A stretch of 64,000 nt of DNA from the NCBI RefSeq assembly GCF_023516595.1, contig NZ_JAMGBG010000074.1, positions 20,046 to 84,045 of the forward strand, given 5' to 3'. Source of the stretch: Streptomyces neyagawaensis. GTDB taxonomy: Bacteria; Actinomycetota; Actinomycetes; Streptomycetales; Streptomycetaceae. The notes beneath the pieces are model-generated. The model was not told where the DNA came from and ran no database searches. It saw nothing but the letters and a program-made list of their open reading frames with translations. Below are positions 40,945-49,431 of this stretch, in pieces. The position numbers were made by a program, and so were the translations under genes. Positions within the stretch are counted from its first letter, which is position 1. Every line of letters begins with the position of its first letter.

Positions 40945-42390
40945 TCAGCCGTCCTCGCCGAGGGTCGTGCCCTCCTTCACCCACTGCTTCCCGTTCAGCG
41001 GGTACTCGTAGGCCGGGCGCCCGTTGTTGCCGCTCGTGCGGAACGGTCGGCCGCCGTTGTCCACCCTCAGCGTGTCGCTGCGGGAGCCCGACGACCACGT
41101 GACCTCCAGGTACCAGCTGACGTCGTACACCGAGGCGTCGGCCGTGATGTAGTACACCTCCGGGTCGGACTCGCTGACGGAGTACGGGAAGCCCTTGCTC
41201 CCCGCCTTGGGCTTGACGACGGGCCGCGCGGCGTCGAGAGCGACCGTGAAGGACCGGGTCGGCACACCGGCCCCGCACCCGACACCGGGATACCCCATGA
41301 CGTAGTCGTTCCAGGGCAGGGGCTGCCGTTTGGCGACCGTGCGGACCTTGACGCTGTTCACGACGACCGTCTCCTTGCCGGTGCCCTGGACGGTGAGCGT
41401 CAGGAACTGGCCGCCGGACGAGACCGCCCCCGTCCGCGCCACCCAGGACGCCGCGTCCTGCTCCGGCGGCGGCTCGGGGACGTCCGTGGGCGGCCGGTTC
41501 ACCAGATACCGCTGGTCGCACGGGCTCTCCCAGGTGTACGGCTCCACCTTCACGGACAACGGCGGGTCGAGGGACGCGGAGTCACCGCCGCCCGCCCCGG
41601 AACCCGTCGGGGTGGCCGCACCGGTGGACGCGGGCGCCCCCTTCCCGTCGCCCTTCGCCCCCTTGCCGTCCTTCGCGCCCTTCCCGTCCGTCTCGCTCCC
41701 GGAGGGTGAGGGCGAGGCGTCGGACGCGGACGGGGAGCCCTTCTCCAGCCGGTCCCCGGCGGGCACGTCGGCGAGGGAACGGCGACCGCCGTCGTCCCCG
41801 GACTCCCCCGGCGGAAGGCTCACCGCCAGCGTGACGGCACCGACCAGGGCGGCGACGGCCACACCCGCGACGAGCGCGACCCGGCCCCGCCGACGCGGCC
41901 GGGGAGCCGTACGGAACGACCGGGCCCCCGGGCCGCCCTCGACGACCTCTCCCTCGGGCATGGGGGCCCCGGCCTCCGCCGGTGTCGGCGTGGACGTCGG
42001 CGTCTCGCGCTCACCGGTGGCGTCCCCCGTGCCCGCTGCCGGCGTCGGCGTCTCGCGCGCGACCGCGCCCTCGTCCGAAGCCGCCGTGGAATCCCCGCCG
42101 GCCGCACGAAGGTCGCCCCCCTTGCGTCCGCGCGTCGCGTCCGCGAGCACCCACTTGCGGTGCAGCTCGACCAGTTCCCCGGGCGTGGCCTTGCAGAGGC
42201 GGGCCAGCCGCTCCACCGGCGCGTAGTCCGTCGGTACGGCGTCCCCGTTGCAGTACCGGTGCAGGGTCGACGTACTCATGTGGAGGCGCTTGGCGAGCAC
42301 CCCGTAGCTCAGCCCGGAGCGCTCCTTCAACTCCCGCAGCATTTCCGCGAAACCAGCCGCCATGCCGTTCCCGGCACCGCTCCCCGACAC
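40945..42390 (-). CDS. Membrane-tethered XRE/HTH protein
   Basis: 481 residues from GTG 42390, with GGAGAG upstream. HTH_XRE at about residues 14-70 (MLRELKERSGLSYGVLAKRLHMSTSTLHRYCNGDAVPTDYAPVERLARLC), a Pro/Thr/Glu-rich linker, one membrane helix (VALVAGVAVAALVGAVTLAVSL), then an extracellular Ser/Gly/Lys-rich stalk and a C-terminal beta domain (YTWESPCDQRYLVNRPP ... WYLEVTWSSGSRSDTLRVDNGGRPFRTSG). A one-pass transcription-factor-like sensor: DNA-binding domain inside, ligand or cell-wall-binding domain outside. Targets are unknown; the divergent lipoprotein gene (248-bp shared region) is the obvious candidate. Confidence 0.82.
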   Translation of the reverse strand: MSGSGAGNGMAAGFAEMLRELKERSGLSYGVLAKRLHMSTSTLHRYCNGDAVPTDYAPVERLARLCKATPGELVELHRKWVLADATRGRKGGDLRAAGGDSTAASDEGAVARETPTPAAGTGDATGERETPTSTPTPAEAGAPMPEGEVVEGGPGARSFRTAPRPRRRGRVALVAGVAVAALVGAVTLAVSLPPGESGDDGGRRSLADVPAGDRLEKGSPSASDASPSPSGSETDGKGAKDGKGAKGDGKGAPASTGAATPTGSGAGGGDSASLDPPLSVKVEPYTWESPCDQRYLVNRPPTDVPEPPPEQDAASWVARTGAVSSGGQFLTLTVQGTGKETVVVNSVKVRTVAKRQPLPWNDYVMGYPGVGCGAGVPTRSFTVALDAARPVVKPKAGSKGFPYSVSESDPEVYYITADASVYDVSWYLEVTWSSGSRSDTLRVDNGGRPFRTSGNNGRPAYEYPLNGKQWVKEGTTLGEDG

Positions 42391-42638
42391 GTTCTCTCCA
42401 TCCCCTCACATCACCGGCGTCCCGTTCCGCGTTCCAGGCAAGGGACGTTCGCCCAGGTCACAGGCGGTGCGAGCATTCCAGCGTCCCTGATGGCCCGCCG
42501 GAGGTGGCGGCCGGGACGGATCACCCCGCAAGCTCTGGTCATCCAAACACGCCGCTCCCGAAAGTCCGGTCGAGCTGCGCGTGTTCGACCACTTGTTCTC
42601 AGCCTTCTCCACCGGCTTTGTCCGAAAGGGACTCCGTC

Positions 42639-43406
42639 ATGCGTACGTACCGCACCGCCCGCACCGTCCGCCCCTCCCGTCTGCTCGTCGCGGCCGGAGC
42701 GGCCCTCGCGGCGCTCTCCCTCACCGCGTGCGGCGACGGCACGGGCATGAAGGACGAGGGCGCCGCGCGCACCTCGGTGTCGGTCGCGAAGGACTCCCAG
42801 CAGACGGACACGGGCAAGGGCACGGACACCGGCACGGGCGGCAACAAGACGACCCCGAACGGGCAGACGGGCGCCGAGACCTCCGCAGCTGGGGGGCAGC
42901 AGGGCCAGGGCGCGGGCCAGGGCAAGGGCACCGTGGACCAAGCGTCGAAGAAGGGCGGGGACCCGTTCGACCCGGCGAACCGGGTCACCTGCAACGGATC
43001 GAACACCGCCGTGACCATGAAGCCGGTCGCCCGCCCCCTCAACCACATGCTCATCACGGTCAAGAACACCGGCACGAAGGTCTGCGACCTCTTCTACTAC
43101 CCCACCGTCCGCTTCGACCAGGTCCAGTGGGCCCCGCGGGTCGTGGAGGAGTCCCAGCCGCAGGCCGTGGTGACCCTCGCCCCCGGTGAGTCCGGCTACG
43201 CGGGCGTCCTGCTCTCCGCCGCCGACGGCAGCGGGGAGAACGGCACCACCGCCAAGAAGGCCACCATCCGCTTCCAGGGCCAGAAGCCCGGCAGCAACGG
43301 CGGCGCGACCGCGTCCCCGTCCCTCCCCGCCAAGGGCGTCTACTACGACAGCACCCTGGCCGTCACCTACTGGCAGTCGACGATCGACGACGCCCTGATG
43401 TACTGA
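42639..43406 (+). CDS. DUF4232-like lipoprotein
   Basis: 255 residues from ATG 42639, with GAAAGG upstream. Lipoprotein signal (LLVAAGAALAALSLTAC, Cys near residue 31), a Gly/Thr/Gln-rich low-complexity stretch, then the DUF4232-type beta domain RVTCNGSNTAVTMKPVARPLNHMLITVKNTGTKVCDLFYYPTVRF ... VTLAPGESGYAGVLLSAADG. Anchored on the outer face of the membrane; likely a binding or structural protein. Divergent from the membrane-tethered HTH gene, whose extracellular domain could monitor the same surface. Confidence 0.8.
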   Translation: MRTYRTARTVRPSRLLVAAGAALAALSLTACGDGTGMKDEGAARTSVSVAKDSQQTDTGKGTDTGTGGNKTTPNGQTGAETSAAGGQQGQGAGQGKGTVDQASKKGGDPFDPANRVTCNGSNTAVTMKPVARPLNHMLITVKNTGTKVCDLFYYPTVRFDQVQWAPRVVEESQPQAVVTLAPGESGYAGVLLSAADGSGENGTTAKKATIRFQGQKPGSNGGATASPSLPAKGVYYDSTLAVTYWQSTIDDALMY

Positions 43407-43447
43407 CCGAACGGCTGTACTGACCGAAACGATGCACTGACCGAACG
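43399..43447 (+). repeat. 17-bp tandem repeat across the lipoprotein stop
   Basis: Three near copies of TGTACTGACCGAACGGC at 43399, 43416 and 43433 (the last partial, TGCACTGACCGAACG). The first contains the real TAC-TGA stop; since 17 is not a multiple of 3, the copies put a TGA in each reading frame. An inverted repeat at 43466-43495 (CCCCGGCCGACGC / GCGTCGCCGGGG) follows and may be the shared terminator with hemB. Confidence 0.75.
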
Positions 43448-43523
43448 TCCCATGACGAGGAACGACCCCGGCCGACGCACACCGCGTCGCCGGGGGCCGC
43501 CCCCCGCGTCGGGTCACCGCCGC

Positions 43524-44516
43524 TCAGCGCACCATGCGGGCGGCCTCGACGGCCCAGTACGTGAGGATGTTCTGCGCGCCGGCCCGCTTGATGCCGGTCA
43601 GCGTCTCCAGGATCGCCCGCTCCCGGTCGATCCAGCCCTTCTCCGCGGCGGCCTCGACCATCGAGTACTCACCGGAGATCTGATACGCGGCGACCGGCAC
43701 GTCCACCGCGTCCGCGACCTTCGCCACGATGTCGAGGTAGGGGCCGGCCGGCTTCACCATCACCATGTCGGCGCCCTCCTCCAGGTCGAGGGCCAACTCC
43801 CGCAGCGACTCACGGACGTTGGCGGGGTCCTGCTGGTAGGTCTTGCGGTCCCCCTGGAGCGAGGAGGCGACGGCCTCGCGGAAGGGCCCGTAGAACGCGG
43901 ACGCGTACTTCGCGGTGTAGGCGAGGATCGCCACGTCCTCCCGCCCGATCTGGTCGAGCGCGTCGCGGACGACGCCGATCTGGCCGTCCATCATGCCGCT
44001 GGGCCCGACCACATGCGCACCCGCGTCGGCCTGCACCTGCGCCATCTCGGCGTACCGCTCCAGCGTGGCGTCGTTGTCGACACGGCCCTCGGCGTCCAGC
44101 ACACCGCAGTGCCCGTGGTCCGTGGTCTCGTCGAGGCACAGGTCCGACATCACCAGCAGCTCGTCGCCGACCTCGGCCCGAACGTCGCGGAGCGCGACCT
44201 GGAGGATCCCGTCCGGGTCCGTGCCCGGCGTGCCCACGGCGTCCTTCTTCGCGTCCTCCGGCACCCCGAACAGCATGATCCCGGAGACCCCGGCCTCGAC
44301 GGCCTCCGCGGCGGCCTTCTTCAGACTGTCGCGCGTGTGCTGCACGACCCCCGGCATCGCGGCGATCGGCACCGGCTCGCCGACCCCCTCCCGGACGAAC
44401 GCGGGGAGGATGAAGTCCGCCGGGTGCAGCCGCGTCTCGGCGACCATCCGGCGCATCACGGGGGAGGTGCGCAGCCGCCGCGGCCGCGTACCGGGAAAGG
44501 ATCCGTACGTCGACAT
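43524..44516 (-). CDS. hemB: Delta-aminolevulinic acid dehydratase (porphobilinogen synthase)
   Basis: 330 residues. Condenses two aminolevulinate molecules to porphobilinogen in haem and corrin synthesis. Schiff-base lysines are in ILAYTAKYASAFYGPFREA and MVMVKPAGPYLD. The metal loop is DLCLDETTDHGHCG: it keeps two of the three Cys of zinc enzymes but has Asp where the middle Cys normally lies, between the zinc (C-x-C...C) and magnesium (A-x-D...D) types. Usual length. It is unlinked to hemACD at 55.4-59.9 kb; the intervening 11 kb includes a likely acquired island. Confidence 0.96.
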   Translation of the reverse strand: MSTYGSFPGTRPRRLRTSPVMRRMVAETRLHPADFILPAFVREGVGEPVPIAAMPGVVQHTRDSLKKAAAEAVEAGVSGIMLFGVPEDAKKDAVGTPGTDPDGILQVALRDVRAEVGDELLVMSDLCLDETTDHGHCGVLDAEGRVDNDATLERYAEMAQVQADAGAHVVGPSGMMDGQIGVVRDALDQIGREDVAILAYTAKYASAFYGPFREAVASSLQGDRKTYQQDPANVRESLRELALDLEEGADMVMVKPAGPYLDIVAKVADAVDVPVAAYQISGEYSMVEAAAEKGWIDRERAILETLTGIKRAGAQNILTYWAVEAARMVR

Positions 44517-44701
44517 GCCTCTACGCTACGCCCGCCCCGGCACCCCCTTTACCGACGTACCGTCGGCGGCGCCGCTCCCCCGCACGGTAACGATCCGCTC
44601 CCCCGCGCAGTGACGATCGCGTCATTCGTCTCACCATGCGTGTCCACGCGTGCGTAACCTGCGAGGAGGGCAGTGCGCGCCGGTACTCAGGTCAAAGGGG
44701 G

Positions 44702-46537
44702 ATGACGTTGGGTCGTACGGGGGAGCGTGACCTCGCGTGTGAGAACACGGCCGAGGCCGCGGACGAGCGACGCCGTCTGTCCACCCTCGACCTCGTCGGC
44801 CTGGCCGCCGGGGGTGTGGTGGGCTCCGGGTGGCTGCTGGCGGCGGGGCCCGCCTTCTGGGGGCTCGGCGCGGACGCCATATGGGGGTGGGTGGCCGGTG
44901 GGGCGCTGATGCTGCTGATCGCCGCCGTGATGGTCGAACTGGGCATCGCCGTGCCCAAGACGGGCGGGCTGATCTTCCTGCCGCTCCAGGCCGCCGGACC
45001 GCTCGTGGCCACGGTCGTGGCCGCCGGCCTGTGGATCGTCTACGCAGCGAACCCGGCCAGCGAGGCGGCGGCCATGGTCCGCGGGCTGGCGTACGAGTAC
45101 CCGTGGCTGCTGGAGAACGGGGACCGGCTGGCGCAGGCCGGCGGGCTCGGCGGGAGCGTGGCCCGGCCCTACGACCTCTCGAACAGCGGTCTGCTGTGCG
45201 CGGTGGCGTTCATGGCCCTGATCATGGCCGTGAACCTGCTGCCACAGCGCCGGCTGATCCGGCTGAACCTCGTCGTCACCGTGGTGAAGGTCCTGATCCC
45301 GGTGCTGATCGTCGTCTGCCTGTGGCGGTACGCGCTCGACACCGCGCACAGCTGTGTGCCGAAGGACGTCTGGTACCTGAGCGGGCAGGAGGACACCAAG
45401 GCGGCACTCCAGGCGAGGGCCGGGCACCCGGAGCCGCAGGACTTCCTGTACATGGTGCTGGGCGGCAGCATCATCTACGCGTACATCGGCTTCCAGGCCC
45501 CGCTGGACTTCGCGGGCAACGTCAGACGCCGCGGCAGGGGCGAGGCGGCCCGGCTGCGGTGGGCGGTGTACGGCACACTCGTCGGCGCGTTCGTGCTGTA
45601 CACGGCACTCCAGTGGATCTTCGGCGGGCTCTGCGGTGAGCTGACCGGCAACATGCTGGCGTCCCCGTACGCCCAGTTCGCCACGGCCCTCGGCTGGATG
45701 TGGCTGGTCTGGCTGATCCGGCTGAACGCGGTGCTGTCCCCCATGGGATCGGGGATCGTCTTCACCCACGCCCTGACCCGCGAGGTCGCCGCCCTCAGCC
45801 GCGCCCACCTCACCCACCGGGGGCTGCAGACCGCCCGGCGGGCGTCGTTCCGGTTCCGGGGCGCCGAGATCGACGCGTTCTGGATGATCCTGCTGGTCAA
45901 CTTCACCATCGGCCTGGTGATGCTGCTGCTGGTCAAGGGCAGCTGGGAGGACCTGGTCGCCCTCAACAGCGTGCCGGCGCTGGTGGTGTACGCCATGCCG
46001 GGCGTCGTCCTGGTGGCGTTGAAACCGCCGGGATTCCCGGGCGCACGCCGGGTACTGCACCTGGTGCTGTCCTCCACCGCGTTCGTCGCGATCGCCGTGG
46101 TGATCCACGAGGCCGGGTGGGGCAAGGTGTGGCGGGGCATGGCCGCGGTGGCGGTGGGCTCGGCCCTGCTGCTCTGCCTGCCCCTGCTGGCCCGGCTCGA
46201 TCTGCCCTTCCTGGGGCGCCTGTTGCGCCGTTACGACGCCCGGGACCACGTCTCCCGCTTCGCCCGCCCCGACGATCCCGCCGTACGGCCGGTGCTGCTC
46301 TTCCTCACCCATCTGGCGGTGCTCGTGCTGTGCACCGGCCTGCGGGACGCCCTGGACGAGCACTTCCCCGGCGTGGGTCTGGTGACGCTGCCCGTCGCCG
46401 CCCTCTCCGCGGCCGTCCTCTTCCCCCTGCTGGTCAGAGCCTGCCGCCGCTACATGGCCTCCGTGCCGCCGACCCTGCCCGGTCCCCGGCGGGAGACGGA
46501 GCCGGCGCCGAGGGAGACGGTCACCGCAGGGACTTGA
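44702..46537 (+). CDS. APC-family amino acid permease
   Basis: 611 residues from ATG 44702; the frame is open to an ATG at 44636, and a TTG at 44708 is better spaced from AAAGGGGG, so the start is uncertain. About 12 membrane helices; helix 1 (LSTLDLVGLAAGGVVGSGWLLAAGPAF) carries the G-x-G-S-G-W unwound motif of APC transporters, and helix 6 region YMVLGGSIIYAYIGFQAPLDFAGN also fits. Moves amino acids or amines by cation symport or exchange. The C-terminus is long (about 90 residues beyond the core). Its last 17 bp overlap the convergent gene at 46521. Confidence 0.88.
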   Translation: MTLGRTGERDLACENTAEAADERRRLSTLDLVGLAAGGVVGSGWLLAAGPAFWGLGADAIWGWVAGGALMLLIAAVMVELGIAVPKTGGLIFLPLQAAGPLVATVVAAGLWIVYAANPASEAAAMVRGLAYEYPWLLENGDRLAQAGGLGGSVARPYDLSNSGLLCAVAFMALIMAVNLLPQRRLIRLNLVVTVVKVLIPVLIVVCLWRYALDTAHSCVPKDVWYLSGQEDTKAALQARAGHPEPQDFLYMVLGGSIIYAYIGFQAPLDFAGNVRRRGRGEAARLRWAVYGTLVGAFVLYTALQWIFGGLCGELTGNMLASPYAQFATALGWMWLVWLIRLNAVLSPMGSGIVFTHALTREVAALSRAHLTHRGLQTARRASFRFRGAEIDAFWMILLVNFTIGLVMLLLVKGSWEDLVALNSVPALVVYAMPGVVLVALKPPGFPGARRVLHLVLSSTAFVAIAVVIHEAGWGKVWRGMAAVAVGSALLLCLPLLARLDLPFLGRLLRRYDARDHVSRFARPDDPAVRPVLLFLTHLAVLVLCTGLRDALDEHFPGVGLVTLPVAALSAAVLFPLLVRACRRYMASVPPTLPGPRRETEPAPRETVTAGT

Positions 46538-48401
46538 TGACCCACTCCGCCGCCTCGCGCCGCCCGGCGTCCCGCAGCGCGGTCACCGCGTCGTCCCGGT
46601 GACCGACGTCGGACCAGCGGCCCACGGTGGCGCGCAGCAGCAGTTCCGCGTCCGGCAGCGGCAGCGCGAGCACCCCGCCGACGACCTCGACCACATCGGC
46701 CGGTGTCACCAACTGCTCGTTCTCCAGCAGCCGTTCGAGCAGGGTCCAGGCGATCTTGTGCAGCCCGGCCCGGTGCAGCCGTCCCGCGACATCGGCGACG
46801 AGCGCGGCGTCGACCGTCAACGCGTCGGAGGGATCGGACAGTTCACGGCACGCGGCGCGTACGGCGACGGAGTACCGGGCGTCGTGCAGCGCGCGCAGGC
46901 AGTCCACGAACCGGTCGCGGTCCGCGCCCGGCCGCATCACGGCCATGGCGAGCCGGCGCCCCACCGTGTCGGCGGCGCGGGTCCGGTCGCGGCTGCGGAC
47001 GACCCGGCCCAGCAGGGTCACCAGGTCGGCGCCGGAACGCCCCTCCACATGCACGGCGGCCGCGTGGCTCAGCATCTGGGAGCACTGCGGGTCGGCGTCC
47101 TCCACCCGCAGCCACTCGTCCAACTGCCGCAACTCGTTCAGCGTGCGGGGCACGGCTCCCGAGCCGTCGGCGCCCGCCCCCGAGCCCGCGGTGCCCGTCC
47201 CGGAACCGCCGACGGCATCCCTGGGCCCGTCGGCGCCCGCCCCGGAACCGTCGGCGGCCCCCCAGGCCCCGTCGGCGCCCGCCCCGGATCCCCCGGCACC
47301 CCCGGAGCCCCTGACCCCTGCGCCCCCGGCACCGGCCCCCGCACCCGCACCCGCACCCGCACCCGCACCCGCCACGATGTCCGTCAGCAGCTCACGGGTC
47401 GTGCGGGTCAGTGCCGGCTCCTTGTGCCAGAACGTCACCAGCACGGCCAGCTCCTGCACGGTCTTGTGCCGGGCCGCGTACCGCCGCACCAGGGCGCACT
47501 TGGCGGGGGACGCCGTGTCGCCGCGGGCGAGCAGCGCGCAGAGCTTCACCACGTGCCGGGGCTGAGCGGTGCGGCCGATGTGCTCGGCGAGGGCGTCGTG
47601 TCCGGCGCCGCGCCGGGCGATGAGCCGCGCCACCAACTCCCTCGTGCGCTCCACCTCCGTGGCGTCGGAGGCGTTCAGCCGTTCCTCGACCCAGCGTTCC
47701 AGGACCCGCCCGGCGGGGCTGAGGTGCTGGAAGGCGCCCGCGAGGTCGGCCATCTCCTCGCCCTCCTCGCCCGCCCCACCCGGCCCCGCGCCACCCGGCG
47801 GGCTGTCGGCGATCGCCCGCAGGGTCAGCCCGAGCAGCCGGTCGGCCTCGCGGTGGCAGCCCTCGTCGCGCAGCGCGGTGTGCAGCAGCGCCTTGTCGAG
47901 GTTGGTCCGGCCGGAACCGGGGCTCGCGAACACCTGCACGGTCCGCTTGGCGAGCGTCGGCTCCCGCTGCTCCAGGACCCGCACGAACACCGCCACGTCG
48001 AACGCGGTGCGCTGGCAGGCCACGTCGTGCACGATGCTCGCGGTGATCGGGGCGCGCTCGCCGCCCGACTCCGCCTCGTACTGCATCAGCGCCAGCTCGG
48101 CAGCCTCGCCGACCGGCCGGGACAGGGCCGCCGTCGCCATCAGCATCACCGCGTCCCGCCCGTCGAAGTGATCGGCGAGCCGGACCAGTTCGTGGACGGG
48201 GCGGCGCAGCGCGAAGGCGTGCAGGGCCCGCATGGCCATGGCCTCGCGGTGCTCCTCCCGCATCCGGCTCAGGATGCCCGTGAACTGGGCGACCTGGATC
48301 CGCGTCACCCAGGCGTACGCCTCGTTGAGCGACTCGGCGAGGTCCAGCTGGAACAGGTGCTCGGTCCGGCGGCCGGCCTCCTGGCCGTGGGCGCCGCTCA
48401 T
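46521..48401 (-). CDS. Helical-repeat protein, third component of caspase/EACC1 operon
   Basis: 626 residues from ATG 48401, whose ATGA overlaps the caspase stop; the longer frame is shadow of the caspase gene. Almost all predicted helix: repeated 35-40-residue pairs such as ALRRPVHELVRLADHFDGRDAVMLMATAAL, AFDVAVFVRVLEQREPTLAKR and PRHVVKLCALLARGDTASPAKCALVRRYA. A central low-complexity Gly/Ala/Ser insert (residues about 340-415), with an (AG)n run from a GCACCC hexanucleotide repeat, joins two helical halves. No enzyme motif seen. By position it is the partner, target or sensor of the caspase; the family is unnamed to me. Overlaps the permease tail-to-tail. Confidence 0.8.
   Translation of the reverse strand: MSGAHGQEAGRRTEHLFQLDLAESLNEAYAWVTRIQVAQFTGILSRMREEHREAMAMRALHAFALRRPVHELVRLADHFDGRDAVMLMATAALSRPVGEAAELALMQYEAESGGERAPITASIVHDVACQRTAFDVAVFVRVLEQREPTLAKRTVQVFASPGSGRTNLDKALLHTALRDEGCHREADRLLGLTLRAIADSPPGGAGPGGAGEEGEEMADLAGAFQHLSPAGRVLERWVEERLNASDATEVERTRELVARLIARRGAGHDALAEHIGRTAQPRHVVKLCALLARGDTASPAKCALVRRYAARHKTVQELAVLVTFWHKEPALTRTTRELLTDIVAGAGAGAGAGAGAGAGGAGVRGSGGAGGSGAGADGAWGAADGSGAGADGPRDAVGGSGTGTAGSGAGADGSGAVPRTLNELRQLDEWLRVEDADPQCSQMLSHAAAVHVEGRSGADLVTLLGRVVRSRDRTRAADTVGRRLAMAVMRPGADRDRFVDCLRALHDARYSVAVRAACRELSDPSDALTVDAALVADVAGRLHRAGLHKIAWTLLERLLENEQLVTPADVVEVVGGVLALPLPDAELLLRATVGRWSDVGHRDDAVTALRDAGRREAAEWVIKSLR
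47337..47372. repeat. GCACCC hexanucleotide repeat inside the helical-repeat gene
   Basis: Six tandem units of the hexamer (GCACCC on the + strand) encoding alternating Gly-Ala on the - strand. Six-base slippage keeps the frame, so linker length can vary between strains. Confidence 0.8.
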
Positions 48402-49426
48402 CCGCCGCCCAGCATCGCGGGTTCGATCTCGCCCCAGTACCTGACGAAGTCGACCGGGTCGGGCAGGAGTTCGGCGGCCCGCCGGTCCACGCGGTGGGCC
48501 AGCTCGCGGCTCTGCTCGTCGCCCGCCTTGAGCCGCACCACGACCCGGCCCGCGAGGTCGGGGCGGCGCATCAGGTCGGGCAGGTTGCGCTCCCCGTTGA
48601 GGAGCAGCTCGCGGACCCAGCCGTCCACGGTGTCCAGGACCCGCGCCCGGGGCCGGCGGCCCTTCGCGTGGTTGGTGAAGAGGGTGGCCGCCTCGGAGGC
48701 GTCGTTGAGCAGCATCCGGGGCGCGTGGTGGACCCCGCACTCCTGCATGCTCTCGTCGATCCCGGCGCGGAGCGCGCCGAGGGTGAGGTCGTCGGGGTGG
48801 TCGGGCATGCCCTCGCCGAGGACGTTCAGCAGATGCCCGCTGAACGGGGTGCAGGTGTCGAGGGGGCTCGGCAGGTTCGCGCAGGCGTCGGCCCAGGCGT
48901 TGTGGACGGTGCCGCCGACCGCCGTGAGCACACAGGTGCCCTGGTAGCGGGTGCCGAGGGCGCCCGGCAGCGCGGACTCGGGTCCCAGGTGGGGCAGCAT
49001 GTTGGAGTAGCAGCAGTCGGTGATCAGCACCTTGAGGCCGGCCTTGCTCTTCCTGATCGCCCGGTACACGTACCAGGCGGACAGCCAGGTCCAGGGCTCG
49101 TTGATCCGGGACGAGCCGACGGCGAAGTGGACCTGTCCGCCGGGCACGTCCTGCCAGTAGGCGCCGTGCCCGACGTACACGACGAGCAGGGTGTCCTGGG
49201 GTCCCTCCCCGGCGGCCGCCGCGTCATGGAGTGCCCGCATCACCCCGTCCGCGGTCCGGGTCCGCTCCGGCTCCAGCACGGCGGCACCGGCCTCCGCACC
49301 CCACTGCGGGTCCCGGGCCAGCGCCGCCCCGTACGCGCGGGCACTCGCCTCGATCGTCGGATACCCGTCTATGCCGGAGTCGTCGTCATACGCCCCGACA
49401 CCGATGACCAGCGCCCGCGACGCCAT
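48398..49426 (-). CDS. Caspase-fold protease (C14 family)
   Basis: 342 residues. N-terminal caspase-like domain: RALVIGVGAYDDDSGIDGYPTIEASARAYGAAL, catalytic His in LLVVYVGHGAYW and catalytic Cys in VLITDCCYSNMLP, with FSGHLLNVLGEG later. The C-terminal 110 residues (MLLNDASEAATLFTNHAKGRR ... DLAGRVVVRLKAGDEQSRELAHRVDRRAAELL) form an extra domain. Bacterial caspase-fold proteins cleave after specific residues and serve in conflict or suicide responses. It starts 5 bp after the EACC1-like gene and its stop overlaps the next start (ATGA). Cytoplasmic. Confidence 0.9.
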   Translation of the reverse strand: MASRALVIGVGAYDDDSGIDGYPTIEASARAYGAALARDPQWGAEAGAAVLEPERTRTADGVMRALHDAAAAGEGPQDTLLVVYVGHGAYWQDVPGGQVHFAVGSSRINEPWTWLSAWYVYRAIRKSKAGLKVLITDCCYSNMLPHLGPESALPGALGTRYQGTCVLTAVGGTVHNAWADACANLPSPLDTCTPFSGHLLNVLGEGMPDHPDDLTLGALRAGIDESMQECGVHHAPRMLLNDASEAATLFTNHAKGRRPRARVLDTVDGWVRELLLNGERNLPDLMRRPDLAGRVVVRLKAGDEQSRELAHRVDRRAAELLPDPVDFVRYWGEIEPAMLGGG

Positions 49427-49431
49427 ACCGG

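Noticed and set aside
44636..44701. Longer start for the amino acid permease at 44636
   Set aside because: The extra 22 residues (Cys, His and Arg-rich) look non-coding and lack a ribosome-binding site, though the true start between 44636 and 44708 remains open.
46521..48740. Start of the 626-aa helical protein at 48740
   Set aside because: The first 113 residues are Arg/Pro-rich shadow of the caspase gene; ATG 48401 overlaps the caspase stop as expected for coupling.
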